Part shown: positions 44,943 through 56,334 of the stretch, piece by piece
How the letters are laid out: each line of letters starts with the position of its first letter
Position numbering within the stretch: the stretch's first letter is position 1
NCBI GenBank assembly: GCA_001600635.1
Contig: BCKL01000004.1
Coordinates: forward strand, 1,313,122-1,377,121
Source: Leucosporidium creatinivorum
Lineage: Eukaryota; Basidiomycota; Microbotryomycetes; Leucosporidiales; Leucosporidiaceae
Direction of reading: 5' to 3'
Length of the DNA stretch: 64,000 bases
Program-made: the position numbers and the translations under genes
Notes under the pieces: model-generated
What the model saw: only the letters and a program-made list of their open reading frames with translations
Databases searched by the model: none
What the model was told of the DNA's origin: nothing

Positions 44943-45223
44943 TGGCGGCCGAGAGGGAGGGAGGAGGAAGAAAGGCGTTTGCAGCCTCGTCGTAATCGTT
45001 CGGCATTTGCCACGTAGATAAACGGTCCAGAACCGCGTCCTCTTGTCCGTCAGCGCTCGATTTGGCGCAAGGAAGAGCTCCTAGCGATGTTCGTTTCGCA
45101 GAAGCTCGGCGATCGCTCCTTTTCCTTCTGCAGTCACGAAGCGATGCAAAGCGCACCTCGAGTGATGGGTGATAGCCACAGCAATACCATTGCCCTCATC
45201 CACTATTTCTACAGCCCAACAGC

Positions 45224-45748
45224 TCACTTCTTCCTCCTGCGAGCGGCTCCTCCCCTCCCTCCGCCGACGTTGGTCGCTCCAGCGGGAAGCCAGTCCTCAT
45301 CCACCGAATCAGGAATCTTCATGCCCTTGGCGCCATTCTTCTCCCGCTCCTCGGCCAACAGCCTCTTCCTCTCCTCCTCTTCTTGCTCCCTTCGCTGCTC
45401 CTCCAAAGCCTCGGTAATCTCTTCCGGCGTGACCTCCTCGCCCATCTTGATCCTAGCGGCGATGTGAAGGGGTAGAGCGACCTTGCGCGAGCCGGTGAGG
45501 AAGCCAGGCGCGCCCCTGCCGAGGCCAGTCTCGGGGTTGTAGCTGTCGGGCTTGGGGTCGGGCTTGAAGAAGTGGTAAAGGCGGGTCGAGGCAAGGAAGA
45601 TGGGCACGGCGAAGAAGAGAAGTGGGGGGATAAGGCTCGCGTCGAGGGCGGGCTGTAGGGAGGTACCGCGACGAGCGAGAGATCAGCTTCGCGTTTCTTT
45701 CGAGGAGCGCGTGGCGGGCAAAGCAAGACTTACAAGGGTGAATCCCAT
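45224..45748 (-). CDS. Small conserved membrane protein with charged coiled-coil tail
   Basis: A five-residue first exon (MGFTL, start 45748) joins in frame to PALDASLIPPLLFFAVPIFLASTR, a single membrane span. Then come YHFFKPDPKPD, GLGRGAPGFLTGSRKVALPLHIAARI, a helix of E/R/Q (EEQRREQEEEERKRLLAEE) and a basic C-terminus (AARRRKK). About 145 residues. I do not recognise the family. The topology suggests an N-terminally anchored membrane protein with a cytosolic tail, perhaps ER (the basic RRRKK end would fit, inference). Confidence 0.65.
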
Positions 45749-46095
45749 TCTGGCGGCTGCTAGCTCTGTAGACGAGTGTACTGTACTGTGGCTTAAGCTG
45801 CTGCTGCTGCTTCGACGACGAGGCGATTGAAGCTGGCGAGATGAGGGGAGAGGGCAACCTTCGAGAAGGGCGAGCAGCGGAGGGCCTTCGCTGTTGTCGA
45901 GGGGCTTCAGAAGATGCTCGCCGTGGCTGAGGTTAGAATGTAGCTATCTGTTACGATATCGCGGCCCCAGCACTCCTCCCAAGCCCTACTTCTCTCTGCG
46001 AAGCTCACAACCCGCGCCGAGCCAGCTGCGAAGTGGCTGGAGGTCAGCTAGAAGAGCACACGAGAGAGCAGCGAGCTGAAACGGACCTTCATATC
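45749..46095. other. Intergenic, no gene seen
   Basis: Promoter side of the small membrane protein gene and 3' flank of ARZ-6. Confidence 0.5.
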
Positions 46096-48179
46096 CTAAG
46101 CCAACCACCTCTGGCACGAGCTAAGCCTTGAATCCGAATCTTGAGCCGGCGCCGACCGAGCCGAAGTGCTTGAGCCGAAGGACGAGTCGGCAGGCTGTTG
46201 AAGGCGGGAGGAAGGGGGAGGGGAGGGGAGCCGTTGCGTGTCGAAGGAGGGGTGGCTCTTGCCAGGCATCACACCGAGGCCTCGATACCCGGCGGGACGA
46301 CCATCTCCTCCGCGCCGCTCCATTTCCTCCCAGCTTTCCCTCCTCGCTTGCTCGCTCTCCTTCCCAAATGTCCCGTCCGAATAATCCCACACGCCAGGTT
46401 TCCTTCTTCCCTCGTATGAACACCAATCGTCTTGCCTCCTGAACCCGCCCGAGAGGGACCCTCCGTGAGCCCACTTCTCCCTCCGAGTGTCCTCCGCTAC
46501 TTGCTGGTAAGGGCGAGCGACGATCCCCCTGTCCCTCAGTCTCGCAATGGCGGTCAACATCTCCTGCTCAGACCCAGCGTTGCTAAAGCCGAAGTGGGTA
46601 GTCCTCCCATCTCGACCATCGAGGGAGCCGAGCGAAGTATGAACGGTGCTGCCCCAGGCGCCCCTGCCGCCAGCAGATTCTACCAGTCGCTGAACATCCT
46701 CGGAAGTACAAATGGAAGGCGGTAGTTGAGGTAGGGAAATGCGCCAAGGGTCGTTCTTGCCGATTTGAGCCGTCTCGGCGACGAGCGTCTGACCGCCGAA
46801 TCGGCGACCATTGAGGGCAGAGATGGCGCGAGGTACGTCGGCTGGGTCCGTGAGGTCGATGAATGAGTAGGGAGTGATGTTGTTAAAGTTGATCTTGAAC
46901 GGCTTGTGGCCAGCGCGAAGCGTCGACATGAGGATCGCCGAAATGGTGGATGCGCCGAGGGAGGTGGGAATGTTGCGGAGGACGACGGTGCAGTTGCGGG
47001 TTCGTGGATCGCGCGGAGGTGGAGAAGTACAAATCCTTGGAAGTCGAGGTTCGACGAGGCCCGGAGGAGGTCGGTAAGGAGGGGGAGGCGGGCGAGGAAG
47101 CGGCGCCGAGCGAGGAGGTGGCGAGCGAGAGCGCGAAAGACGTGCGGAGGGCGGAGGGCTTCTGTAGCGCTTGGAGATGGGAGTCTGGACGATACTCTGC
47201 TCAATGTGGCAGCCATAGACTGTGAGAGCAACGTCGTAAGCGGGCAAGCGAGGGGAAAAGCACCTTCGACCACTCACCCCGAACCCCTGCTTCGCTCTGC
47301 ACGCTGCCCGCGCCAGCTCCTCCGACTTGAACCTCACAAATCCACGTATACCACTCATCTCGGCATCGACAAAACCCTCGCACCATTGGTAAATTGCTCC
47401 TAGCCCTGTTCTGTTCGTCGAAGGAGGAAGGTTGGTGACCTTGATCGTGGAGAAACGGGCAGAGGGTTCGGGAGGGGGAGTGGGGGGAGTGTTAGGTCGT
47501 GCTGAAAGGGGGAACGGATCTCGTGGCTCTGGGAGTGGGCGCGGGGGGAGAGATTTGGTGGAGGAAGGGGTCTCGGCGCTCGGCGCCCGCGAGTTTTCGG
47601 TGAGTGCGGAAGTCGAGGTAGGCGGTGGAGAGTTCGTCGAAAGGTGCTGCAGGATCCATCCCTCTGCCTCGCCAAGGCTCATTCCACAGAGAAGCTTGGC
47701 CGTTTCCTCCGCCAGGCGACCTGTGCAAACCGTCAGCCGCTCGGCCTGCTCGCCGTCGACGATCTCGAAGCAGTGCGCTTACAATCAGCATTCTCCTTCC
47801 CCTTCCCCTCCAGCAGCAAGACTGCACCCTCGTTCTGCACCTGACGAGCGACCTCCAGAGCCGACGGACTCCCAGCGGCGGGCGAGCTGTGAAGTCGGAG
47901 AAGGAGGGCGACGAGAAGCAGGCTGAGGGCCGTAGGAGGAACTGCTACGGCTGTAACGAGCGCAGAACGACCTTCTCTTCCTGTTTACGAAGCTGTAGTC
48001 AGCCTAACATCGCCAGAAATCGCCCACAAGCACGCACCCGAACAGTCGATCCCGCGCGCCTCTCCCAGCAAGCCATTCGTAGCGTAGTAGAGCACAGCGA
48101 GCACATCCTGCTGTACCACAGCTTGCACCAGCTGCTCTGCGCACTCCTCAGGCGTGGCAACGGGAGTGATAGCGCTCAT
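46096..48179 (-). CDS. ARZ-6, ankyrin-RRM family protein without zinc finger
   Basis: The start at 48179 gives the N-terminal helix (CAEQLVQAVVQQDVLAVLYY). Exon 2 is a degenerate ankyrin-like unit (RSALVTAVAV, LLLVALLLRLRSSP). Next comes the AExW helix (LGEAEGWILQHL). A long exon holds an RRM-like domain (STIKVTNLPPSTNRTGLGAI, ending RGFVRFKSEELARAACRAKQ), an RS/Pro linker, a second RRM (TVVLRNIPTSLGASTISAIL, SFIDLTDPADVPRAISALNG) and a third, weaker one (RISLPQLPPSICTSEDVQRL to FGFSNAGSEQEMLTAIARL). The end has WxxESW-like ARRESWEEMER. I see no CCCH motif. Closest to ARZ-7, its tandem neighbour. RNA binding is likely by domain content. Confidence 0.75.
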
Positions 48180-48564
48180 GTTGATGTGGTCGGAGGGGAA
48201 GGAGAGACGGGGTCAAAGCTCGGTTGCCCCACTCGACTTAGGGGCCGATCTGTAGCATAGTTGCAGCAAGGTCAAAGGATAGCAGAGTATTCAAACTAGC
48301 TTCTCTCTGGCTCTAGAGGGCTTTTATCCAGCTCTCAACGCCTCAGAAGCTGATCCACCATCGCCGAGCTCGCCTCGCTTCATTTCGAGCCCCGCTGCGA
48401 GCAAGCTGGAGCTGCCAAAGCTCCTGAAGCGCTTACAGCCAAGCATCTATCACCGAGAAACCCCTAAGTCTCACCTCCCCTTTGGCTTCGGGACGTAGCG
48501 TCCAACCAACCTGCAGACGCCGAGAATCAGGTCCCGTCCATCAACCACGAGCCGGCGACAAGAC
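48180..48564. other. Intergenic, between ARZ-6 and ARZ-7
   Basis: Head-to-tail spacing. No gene seen. Confidence 0.5.
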
Positions 48565-50976
48565 TCACCTCGAATCCTTCAGAGGCGATGAAGGTCCAAG
48601 TGTAGGATGTGAGGTGAGAGAAGACCCCGTCGGCGGGACAGTAGCTTCCTGAACCGCTTGCTCGGCCTGCGTCGTCTGCTCGGCGACCTTGGCTTGCTCC
48701 TCGGCGACCTTCTTGCGCGCTTTGGCCTCTTGTACGTCTCTCGCCTCGCGATCCTTCCGTTCTCCTCGTGATTCCTTTCTCGTTGGAACCTCGGCGCCTG
48801 TTGTCGGAGGACGGGTAGCGGCCGTGAGGTCGACTACCTCGACACTGGCGCCGAGTGCTACGCGTTCACGATCCAGACGGTCCCGGCGCTTGGCGTGTCC
48901 AGAGGTGACCGTTTTGTTCACAGCGGCGGATGCGGCGGCAGAGGAAGCGGAGAGAGGAGCGCTCGATTGTCGGTGGAGAACTGTTGGTGCTGGATCGAGG
49001 GGTTGAGCTCCGAGAGGGCTGAGGAGAGGGCGGCTACCCGCTACGATGGGGTTTCTAGGTCGTTGAATGACTTCGACGATGAGGGGCGGCGACTCTGAAC
49101 GAGATGAGCTCGGCTCGGCGGGGAAAAGGTGGCGAGAGGGGGCAGGAGGAGGGTGAGGCGCCGGCGGAGGAGGGTAAGGCTGGTGGCGTGTCGTGTGGCT
49201 CCGCGATGGCTGTGGCCTCGTGCCGCGTCCTCGACTGCGTCCCTCGTACTGCGGCGCGCTGTCGTAGAACGCCTTCGCATCGTCGCGAATCCTGTTGGCT
49301 GCAGGAGTGCCGTAGGTGTCCCTCTCCACCTCGATCCCGCGCTCCATGAGCTGATCCATGGCGTACCACATCTCCGACTCGAGTTGGAAGTTGCAGTAGC
49401 CGTGCATCGCCGGCGGAGGAGGCGCCGTCTCGCCTCGGTTTCGGTAGTCTCGCTCGTCGACCCCTCGCAGCGACTCATGTACGGTGATGCCCCAGCTACC
49501 TTCGGCGCCCATCGAGAAGAGATACGACTCGAGCTCTGCGGCGAAGTGGATGCCAGGTGGAAGGTCTGGGAGGAAGAGGCGGTAGGGGTGGCCGGCGCCG
49601 AGGCGGCGCTGCTCGACGACGAGTATGTGGCCGCAGAGCTCGAGACCGTGGAGAGCCGAAATTGCCTTTGGTACATCTTTGGGATCGTTGAGGTCGATGA
49701 AGGCGTAAGGATGAGTGGGCGAGTGCTTGATGCGGAAGGATTGAAAGCCGCCCTTGACTGGCGAGGAGAGGAGGGTGGAGATGGCGATCTCGTTGAGGTG
49801 AGAAGGGATGTTGTGAATGGCGATGCTGACGGGAGACGCTGGGTTGGCGAGCACGGGGTAGTCGGCTGGAGAGGTAGGGATCTCGGGTGAGTGATCGCAG
49901 GCGAAGGCGGAACTGCTCGACCGAGAGGAGGGAGGGCAGTTTGGCGGTGCGGAGGGGTCGGCAGCGATGTGTGCGGATGGAACGAGTCGAAGGTCGAGTA
50001 GTACTCCATGGACTGATGGAATCGCGAGTTAGCGACAGCAAAGGATCGAAAGCCGGGACGTCGACTCACCAACCATTCCTTGCCTCGCCTTCAAGGCAAA
50101 CTCTGCCGTCTCCACACTCTCAAACCTCACGAAAGCGAGCTTACTACTCGCCGTGCCGTTCATGTCGAGCATCATGGTGGTGCAGAAGCCCTCGAGTCGG
50201 CGGAAAAGGGCGGTGAGGTCGTTCATCTGAACCGAAGCCGAAAGGCCGGCGGCGAGGATGGTGGAAAGAGGTCGACTTGAGGCGGGTGACGGCTCGCTGG
50301 AAGAGCTTGAAAGCGATGGTGAAGTGTCGGAGCGCTGAATGGAGGGCGACGGAGGAGGAACCGGCGTTGGAGGTACGTCGTTGGCGCTCGGGGTTGGCGC
50401 TGGAGCAACGAAGGGCGCGAGCGGAGGCTCCTCCAGGTTGTGGCTGATCCAGCGCTCGGCTTCCTCCAGATCCAGCTTGACGAGGTCCTTCGCGGTTTGA
50501 GCTGAGAGAGTCGAAGTGTGAGCCTCTCTCGCCTCACGTCTCCGGAAGCCGGAGGGCTGCGAAGCACTCACATTCCCAGCTAGCGACCGCACTGCCTTCG
50601 AGCAAGCGCTTCGCCATCAAGTTCTCCGTGTACGACACCACATCCCATGCCGACGGGCTTCCAGCGGTCGGTGAAGCTCCGAGTTGAAGAAGTAGCGAGA
50701 GGATGAGGAGCGGGAGACGAGTCGGTCCGAGAGCAGCAGCGACGGCGAGTGCTGAGCATGCTGTAGTAGACCCTAGTCAAGTACAAGAGTCAGAGCGAGC
50801 CCGATCTCAGCTACTCGAGCTCGTGACGCACCTGGATCGTCCAATCGCTTCACGCCTCCGCGCTCGACCAGCTCACGGCTGTAGTACAACGAGGCGAGCA
50901 CATCTTGACGAGCTACAGCTTGGATGAGCTGCTCTACGCACTCCTCGGCGGTCGAAACGGCGACAATCTCGCTCAT
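48565..50976 (-). CDS. ARZ-7, ankyrin-RRM protein fused to a segment of the neighbouring Pro/Arg-rich protein
   Basis: The start at 50976 gives CVEQLIQAVARQDVLASLYY. Then come an ankyrin-like unit (SALAVAAALG, LLILSLLLQLGASP), the AExW helix (LDLEEAERWISHNLEE), an RRM-like domain (SVQMNDLTALFRRLEGF to FVRFESVETAEFAL), a second RRM (SIAIHNIPSHLNEIAISTLL, AFIDLNDPKDVPKAISALHG) and a third (RLFLPDLPPGIHFAAELE to YCNFQLESEMWYAMDQL). The C-terminal 150 residues (PLGAQPLDPA, AKRRDRLDRERVAL, RKDREARDVQEAKARKK) are not ARZ-like but match residues about 110-260 of the protein encoded at 52231-55779. The frame is open throughout and introns join cleanly. A coiled coil is likely in the fused tail. Confidence 0.78.
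48640..49035 (-). repeat. Segment duplicated from the Pro/Arg-rich gene (matches about 55030-55440)
   Basis: Same orientation as its source and clearly alignable at the DNA level (for example 48655-48785 with 55029-55180), coding in the same frame in both genes. It forms the 3' end of ARZ-7. Confidence 0.8.
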
Positions 50977-51278
50977 GTTGATGTGGCAAGAGGGAGAGGA
51001 GCGAGCGCCGTCCGCCAACCTTGCCCACTCGAACGAGCGGGCTGTATGACAGTAGCTGGAGTCGACCAAGGGCTCAACTGAGAGGTAACTTATGCTCAAT
51101 GACCGCTCATGGGAGGTACAGAGAGCTCCCCAGGCTCATCTCCGCGCGAAACAGACATCGCCGAACTCAGCCCCGCTCTTCACTCAACCGCCGAGAGGGC
51201 ACTGTGCTCACGGGGACTGTACAGGTACATATCACACTCAGGCGAGCCATTTGCTGTTCTGCTGCCTTCCTACCTCCC

Positions 51279-52039
51279 TCACTTCATCCTCTTCGAAGCT
51301 CCGCCTTTGACAAGCCCGCCGAGCAAGATGATCCAGGAGAGGAGCAAGAGGGCAGCGGGGAGGATGTGAAGGGCAGAGAAAATGAAGTAGGGTGTCTCTT
51401 CAGGCTTGGGCAAGCTGATGTAGACGACAGAAAGAGCGGAGGTCAGCAGCGGCTCGACGACCTCATCGCCGAGAGAGCTCACCCAGCTTCCTTGATGAGC
51501 TGTGTAGTCGGGCTCGAACATCAGCTTACGGCATAGAGTCTTGGAGATGCATAAGCTCACCCTCGGCCACCCGATACCGCGATTGGCTCCCCAGATCTGC
51601 ACGCCGTACATGATCCAATTCGCCCAGACGTTCCCGACTTGCACAACCCTTAACATCGTCGAGCCGAGCGTGATCACTTGAGGAAGGTAAAGAATGACTC
51701 CTCCGAGAGCTTGCATCATGCCATTGGCCGTCATCTGCGAGTGGCTGAAGGCCAAAGCCGAGGAGGAGAAAGTCAGCTTTCGGCGCTTCTGCTGTGCGAG
51801 GGAGTAGGCGGGAAGCGTCGAGAAACAGCGTACGTGTAGAGCATGAGTCGAGAATGTCCCCAGGTTGAGCCGAGGATCTGACTGCCGTAGCTGTCGTTGT
51901 GCAGAGGGAACGAAGGTCAGCTCGTTGAACTCGCTCTGTAGTGGAGAAAGCAAGATACTCACATCATGCCTCCCACCAGAGCTGCTACTCCCGAGATCAG
52001 ACTTTGCTGCGCGACTTGGAGCTGAAGCTGAGAGGCCAT
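51279..52039 (-). CDS. 4TM-1, small multi-span membrane protein
   Basis: Five exons read in frame from ATG at 52039: QLQLQVAQQSLISGVAALVGGM (span 1), YGSQILGSTWGHSRLMLYT, then SQMTANGMMQALGGVILYLP and ITLGSTMLRVVQVGNVWANWI (spans 2-3), GVQIWGANRGIGWPRLIKEAG, and LPKPEETPYFIFSALHILPA with LLLSWIILLGGLVKGG (span 4). About 165 residues. A paralog lies at 62366 with the same intron positions and shared GNVWA, VWGA, WPRLIK and FSxLH blocks. I do not recognise the family. It has no signal peptide beyond span 1. It sits directly upstream of ARZ-7 in the same orientation. Confidence 0.75.
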
Positions 52040-52230
52040 CGCGAGAGAGCAGAGAAGAGCGGGAGACAGAAAGAGGATCGGCGCGAAGTCTCGGCTCAAG
52101 GCTTGACGAAGAGTAAGCTTGACCTCTCGCTGACGAATTAGCTTCGTGTAAGACGGTGAGGTATGCATTGCTCCTTGCACCCCCTCCCAAGCGTTGCCGA
52201 AGCTACTCCAAGATACTCCAAACCGTTTCG

Positions 52231-55200
52231 TCAGTACCTCCCGCCACCTCTTCCACCCCGATAGCCAGCCCTCCCACCATTCCTCGGCGGCGTGCTTCCT
52301 CCTCCATAGCCATTCCCATCCCTTCCCGGACCCCCGTTAGGCGGCAAACGCGAATCGAACCCTCCTCCTCGGGGCGGAGGCGAAGGCGGTCGAGCGTTGT
52401 AGCCGTTATTGGGCGGGGGAGGGCCTTGTTGGTAAGGCGGGAAGTGAGGAGGAGGCGCTCCGTAGTTTGAGGGCGCTGTAGAGAGACGAGTCAGCGACGA
52501 AGGACCGCCGAGGACGAAAAGGCAGCTCACGAGGATGGTAGCCGTCGTATGGCGCTTGCATCGGAGGAGGATGAGCGAATTGAGGAGCGGCGAAGCCAGG
52601 AGGAGGGGGGAGGTATCCAGGAGGGGGAGGCGCAAATCCTGGAGGCGGAGGTGCGAATCTTTGAGGAGGAGGAGCGAAACCAGGCGGGGGCATGAAGCCC
52701 GGCGGCGGTGGAGGAAGTCCTGCGAAGGGTAAGAGGTCAGTGGTGCTCGTTTAGCGTTTAGAGCTCATCGGGAGATCTCACCTTGTCCACCAGGAGGTCC
52801 ACCAGGAGGAGGGCCTTGGTAGAAAGGAGGAGGAGGTCCCTGCTGCTGGAAAGGAGGAGGACCACGCTCGTCGAAGCGACGCTCGACAGGCGGCGGCGGC
52901 GTAGGAGCGAACGGCGGTTGTTGCTGCTGCTGCTGAGGCTGCCTCTCGTGCTCCCTGTCCCTCTCCTGCCGATCCTGCTGAGGTCTACTCCCAGGCGGTC
53001 CTTGATGCCCGGGTCCAATAGAAGCGACGGGCGCGACATCTGGATCTCGGAACTTGCCTCGGTTCTGCCGAGGCGGGGGCGAAGGCGCACGAGGGGGAGG
53101 GAAAGGAGAGTTGTTGGAGGCGAAGGGAGGTGATGGGGCGTTGAACCCTGGAGGCGGAGGTCCGTTGAAAGCTGGCGGGGGAGGAGGGTTGAAGCCGGGA
53201 GGAGGGGGGCCGTTGAACATGGGAGGAGGATGGGGAGCAAAGCCAGGGGGTGGTGGGCCGTTGAAAGGCGTAGAACGACCCGCGGGAGGGAGTCGAGACC
53301 TGTAAGAAAGAGACAAGCTGTCAGCGAAGCGATCGTCGAAGCGAGAGGGCGAAAATCAAGCCCACCCTACGTTCTCAACTCCACTCGGCGGCGCATAACG
53401 ATCTCCACTAGCAGCAGAGTGAGGTCTCTGCATCTCGTAGCCATGCGGAGGAGGAGGAGGCGCTCCTCGCCCATCTCTCGGCGCATCATATTGACCGTTG
53501 CTCATCGCCGAAGGCGGGCGACGGTCCCTTCCATCGAAGTAGGGCGCCGCCGAAGCAGGCCGTCCGGGAGGTGGAGGACCATCGAAGCGCTGCGAAGAGG
53601 GAGGAGGAGGACCGTTGTAGCGTTGCTGAGGGGGAGGCGAGCGAGCTCCGAAGGAGGCTGCACTCGGAGGAAGACGAGAAGGCGGCTCGCTTTGGCGAGG
53701 GCGATCCCGATCCTGGTCGTAGTGCTGAGAAGGAGGAGGACCAGAGTAAGGGCGGCGAGGTGGAGAAGGTGTACGGCCACGAGGCGGTCCCTGCGAAAGC
53801 GAAGGAGGTCAGCTCTATCCTCGCGAGTGAGTGAGAAGCCGACTCACCTGGCGATAGTCGGAACGCATCGACTCGCGCGAGTCGGAACGCTGCATCGGAG
53901 CCGGTCCGTTTCGGTAGCCCGCCGCAGAAGGAGGAGGAGGGCGTCCTCGGTCGTCTCGTCGGCCAGGGGGAGAAGCATCCCTCCTCGGCGGCAGCCGGCT
54001 GTCTCGAACATCGCGGTCGTCGCGGAGGGCAAAGGGCGGCGGCTTACGATCTCTACCGCGGTCGTCGACGATGGAAGCGGGTCGTCCAGAGCCAACAGCA
54101 GCAGCAGCTCCCCTCCAGCCGACTCCTGGGGGCAGACGACTGCCGGTGGGTGAGATGCTTCGGGGAGGAGCATAGCGGTCTCCTCGGTCGACAGGAGGAG
54201 GAGGAAGGCGAGAGCCTGTAGTCGGGGGAAGTCGAGAGGGCGCGTAGACGTCTAGTCCTGGTCCTCCTCGAGGGGGAGAGAAGCGCGGCGGAGGCCCTCC
54301 TCCTCCTCGAGGCGGCGGCGTGAGAGGTCGACGATGCTCCGACTGGCGTCTGTCACGATCATCGCGACGGGGAGGAGGAGAACGAGAGCGACCGCGATGG
54401 CGATCGATAGGCGGAGTACGGCCTCGAGGTGGAGGGCCAGCGGAGGTTCGGCGACCTCGGTCGGCGGGCGGGAGACGAGAGGGGGCTGTGCTCGAAGAGC
54501 TAGGTGACGGCTTGGCCCATCGGTCGCCTTTGACATCCTTCCTGAACGAAACGGGAGGGTGGGGTGCTGTAGGCTTGGTCGGCGAGGCTGGAGTGGTGGG
54601 CTTCGTCGAGGCCGCTCGAGGAAGCTCGCGGTACTTGTAGCTGCCATTGGGTAGCTTATCGTCCTTGTCTTCCTCCTTGGGCTGCTTGTCGGGGTTCTTC
54701 TGAGCTTGGGCAGGCGCATCTCGACTGATCTCGACCGGCGCCTTCTGCTGCTGAGGAAGCTCAATCTCGATCTCGCCTTCTTCGTGTGCGAGATCAACAT
54801 CGTCCAAAGGCTCCTCGATCCGAGGCTTCTTGTCGGCGTGCACAGGCTCGGGCGAATCCTCCAAGATGATGGTCTCCATCTCCCGCTTGTAAGCGCGCTT
54901 CCCAGACGACCGAGACGATTGCTCGGGCAAGACGGGCGCGGGAGCCACCGGGGCAGGCTCGGGCGGGGGCACGATAGGGATGGATACGGGCACCGCTGCC
55001 GCCGAGGTGACTGCAGCTGCTGCTTCGGCAGCCTTAGCCTCCTGAGCCGCTTGTTCGGCCTGCCTCTTCTGCTCGGCGACCTTGGCCTGCTCCTCTTCGA
55101 CCCTCTTGCGCGCCTTGGCCTCTTGTAGCTCTCTCGCCTCGCGGTCCTTCCTCTGTCCGCGAGTCTCCTTCTTCTTTGAGCCCTCGTCGCTCTTTGACGG

Positions 55201-55779
55201 AGCAGCAGCGGCCATCATCGCAGAGCTGACATTGACGTCCTCCTCCTCGACGTTGGCGCGGAGTCCTTCACGATCACGATCACGACGGTTCCGGCGCTTG
55301 GCTGCTCCTGAAGTGGCCGACTTGTCGACGGCGGAGGAGGAATCGGCGGCGAGGGGTGCGCTCGCTTCGGGGTGGAAAGCTGCTGCCGCTGGATCGAGAG
55401 GTTGAGCTCCGGGAGGTCGGAACAGGGGATGTCTACCTGCTAAAATGTCGTCTCGTAGCCGGCGAAGGATGTCGAGGTCGTTCTGGGGCGTGGGAATCGA
55501 AGCTGGCAATGCGTGTTGGGTGCTGCCATTGGGCGAGAAGGGTGCAGCGAGGGCGGTAGTGGTAGCTGCTGCACCTGCAGTCCAGCGAAGCGGAGGTAAT
55601 TCTGTAGGCGACGCCTCCATCCTTGGGTCGAAGCGAGACGAGACGAGATGAGCGTAGAAGGGCAAGAGGTGTTCGAGCATTTTGTCCAGATGAGCTCGAC
55701 CCTCGAGGACAGTGCAGCGGTGTAGGGGGTGCAGCAAATCGCCGGCGGGCCTTTCCAGATAGCTAACAATTTGCTGCAA
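52231..55779 (-). CDS. Large Pro/Arg-rich low-complexity protein with RGG end
   Basis: The first long exon (from about 55779) gives a 110-residue head, the K/R/E-rich coiled-coil segment copied into ARZ-7 (QRKDREARELQEAKARKR), an acidic stretch (EEGEIEIE), then Arg/Pro-rich disorder with RSRSPPPRRDDRDRR. Four more exons add tandem FNGPPPPGF units (about 53130-53290), a Q run (52920-52940), APPPPGF units (52600-52700) and an RGG end (AGYRGGRGGGRY). Over 1100 residues, all joined by GT-AG introns with CTGAC branches. Such composition suits RNA-associated or condensate-forming nuclear proteins (inference). The N-terminal start is uncertain; no folded domain was recognised. Confidence 0.65.
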
Positions 55780-56334
55780 TGCTTTTTGAGCCTTTGTAAC
55801 GCCTCAGAAACCTTCGCCGAACCCTCGCCCGAGCTAAATTGATAGGCTGCAGGTGAGTTTGGAGGCTTTTCCAGGCGCAGTGGACGTCTAGCAGATCGAT
55901 ATACTGATGATTTGAATCCAGCGGAAATGACTTTTAAACAGGAAGAGGCGGGCAAGCTCTCGAAACTGATTCGGCGAAGCCTCTCGGGGTGCCCGAGGCT
56001 TCACTTAAGGTGAAGGGGCCCTTCCGCTGCGCTGGATCTGTACATGGAGCTAGCTGCTATCCACCGGTGCACGTCGCAGACCTCTAGATCGTCTTGTACG
56101 GGAACACATACGCTGCTCGGCGATGATCAGGCGAACCGAGAGGAGCTGATGATCATGATGAACATTTTGCGAGCTGAAACGACTACAGAACCACTCGTGA
56201 GTCCGTGACCCATTATTGCACTACAGGACCGAGATTGGAAATATATGCTGCCCCTTTCGAAGCGCCCTCACTTGCGAAATTCTCTGAGTGCCGCTCTCTC
56301 GCTCGTCCGCTTTTACTCGCAGTCCACCAACACC
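55780..56334. other. Intergenic, divergent promoter side of the Pro/Arg-rich gene and eL27
   Basis: No gene seen. A CT-rich stretch just before the eL27 start (56281-56330) fits a ribosomal protein promoter or leader. Confidence 0.5.

Noticed and set aside
53230-54153. 307-codon Arg/Ser-rich frame antisense to the Pro/Arg-rich gene
   Set aside because: Low-complexity mirror of Pro/Gly/Arg codons on the minus strand; no splice logic of its own.
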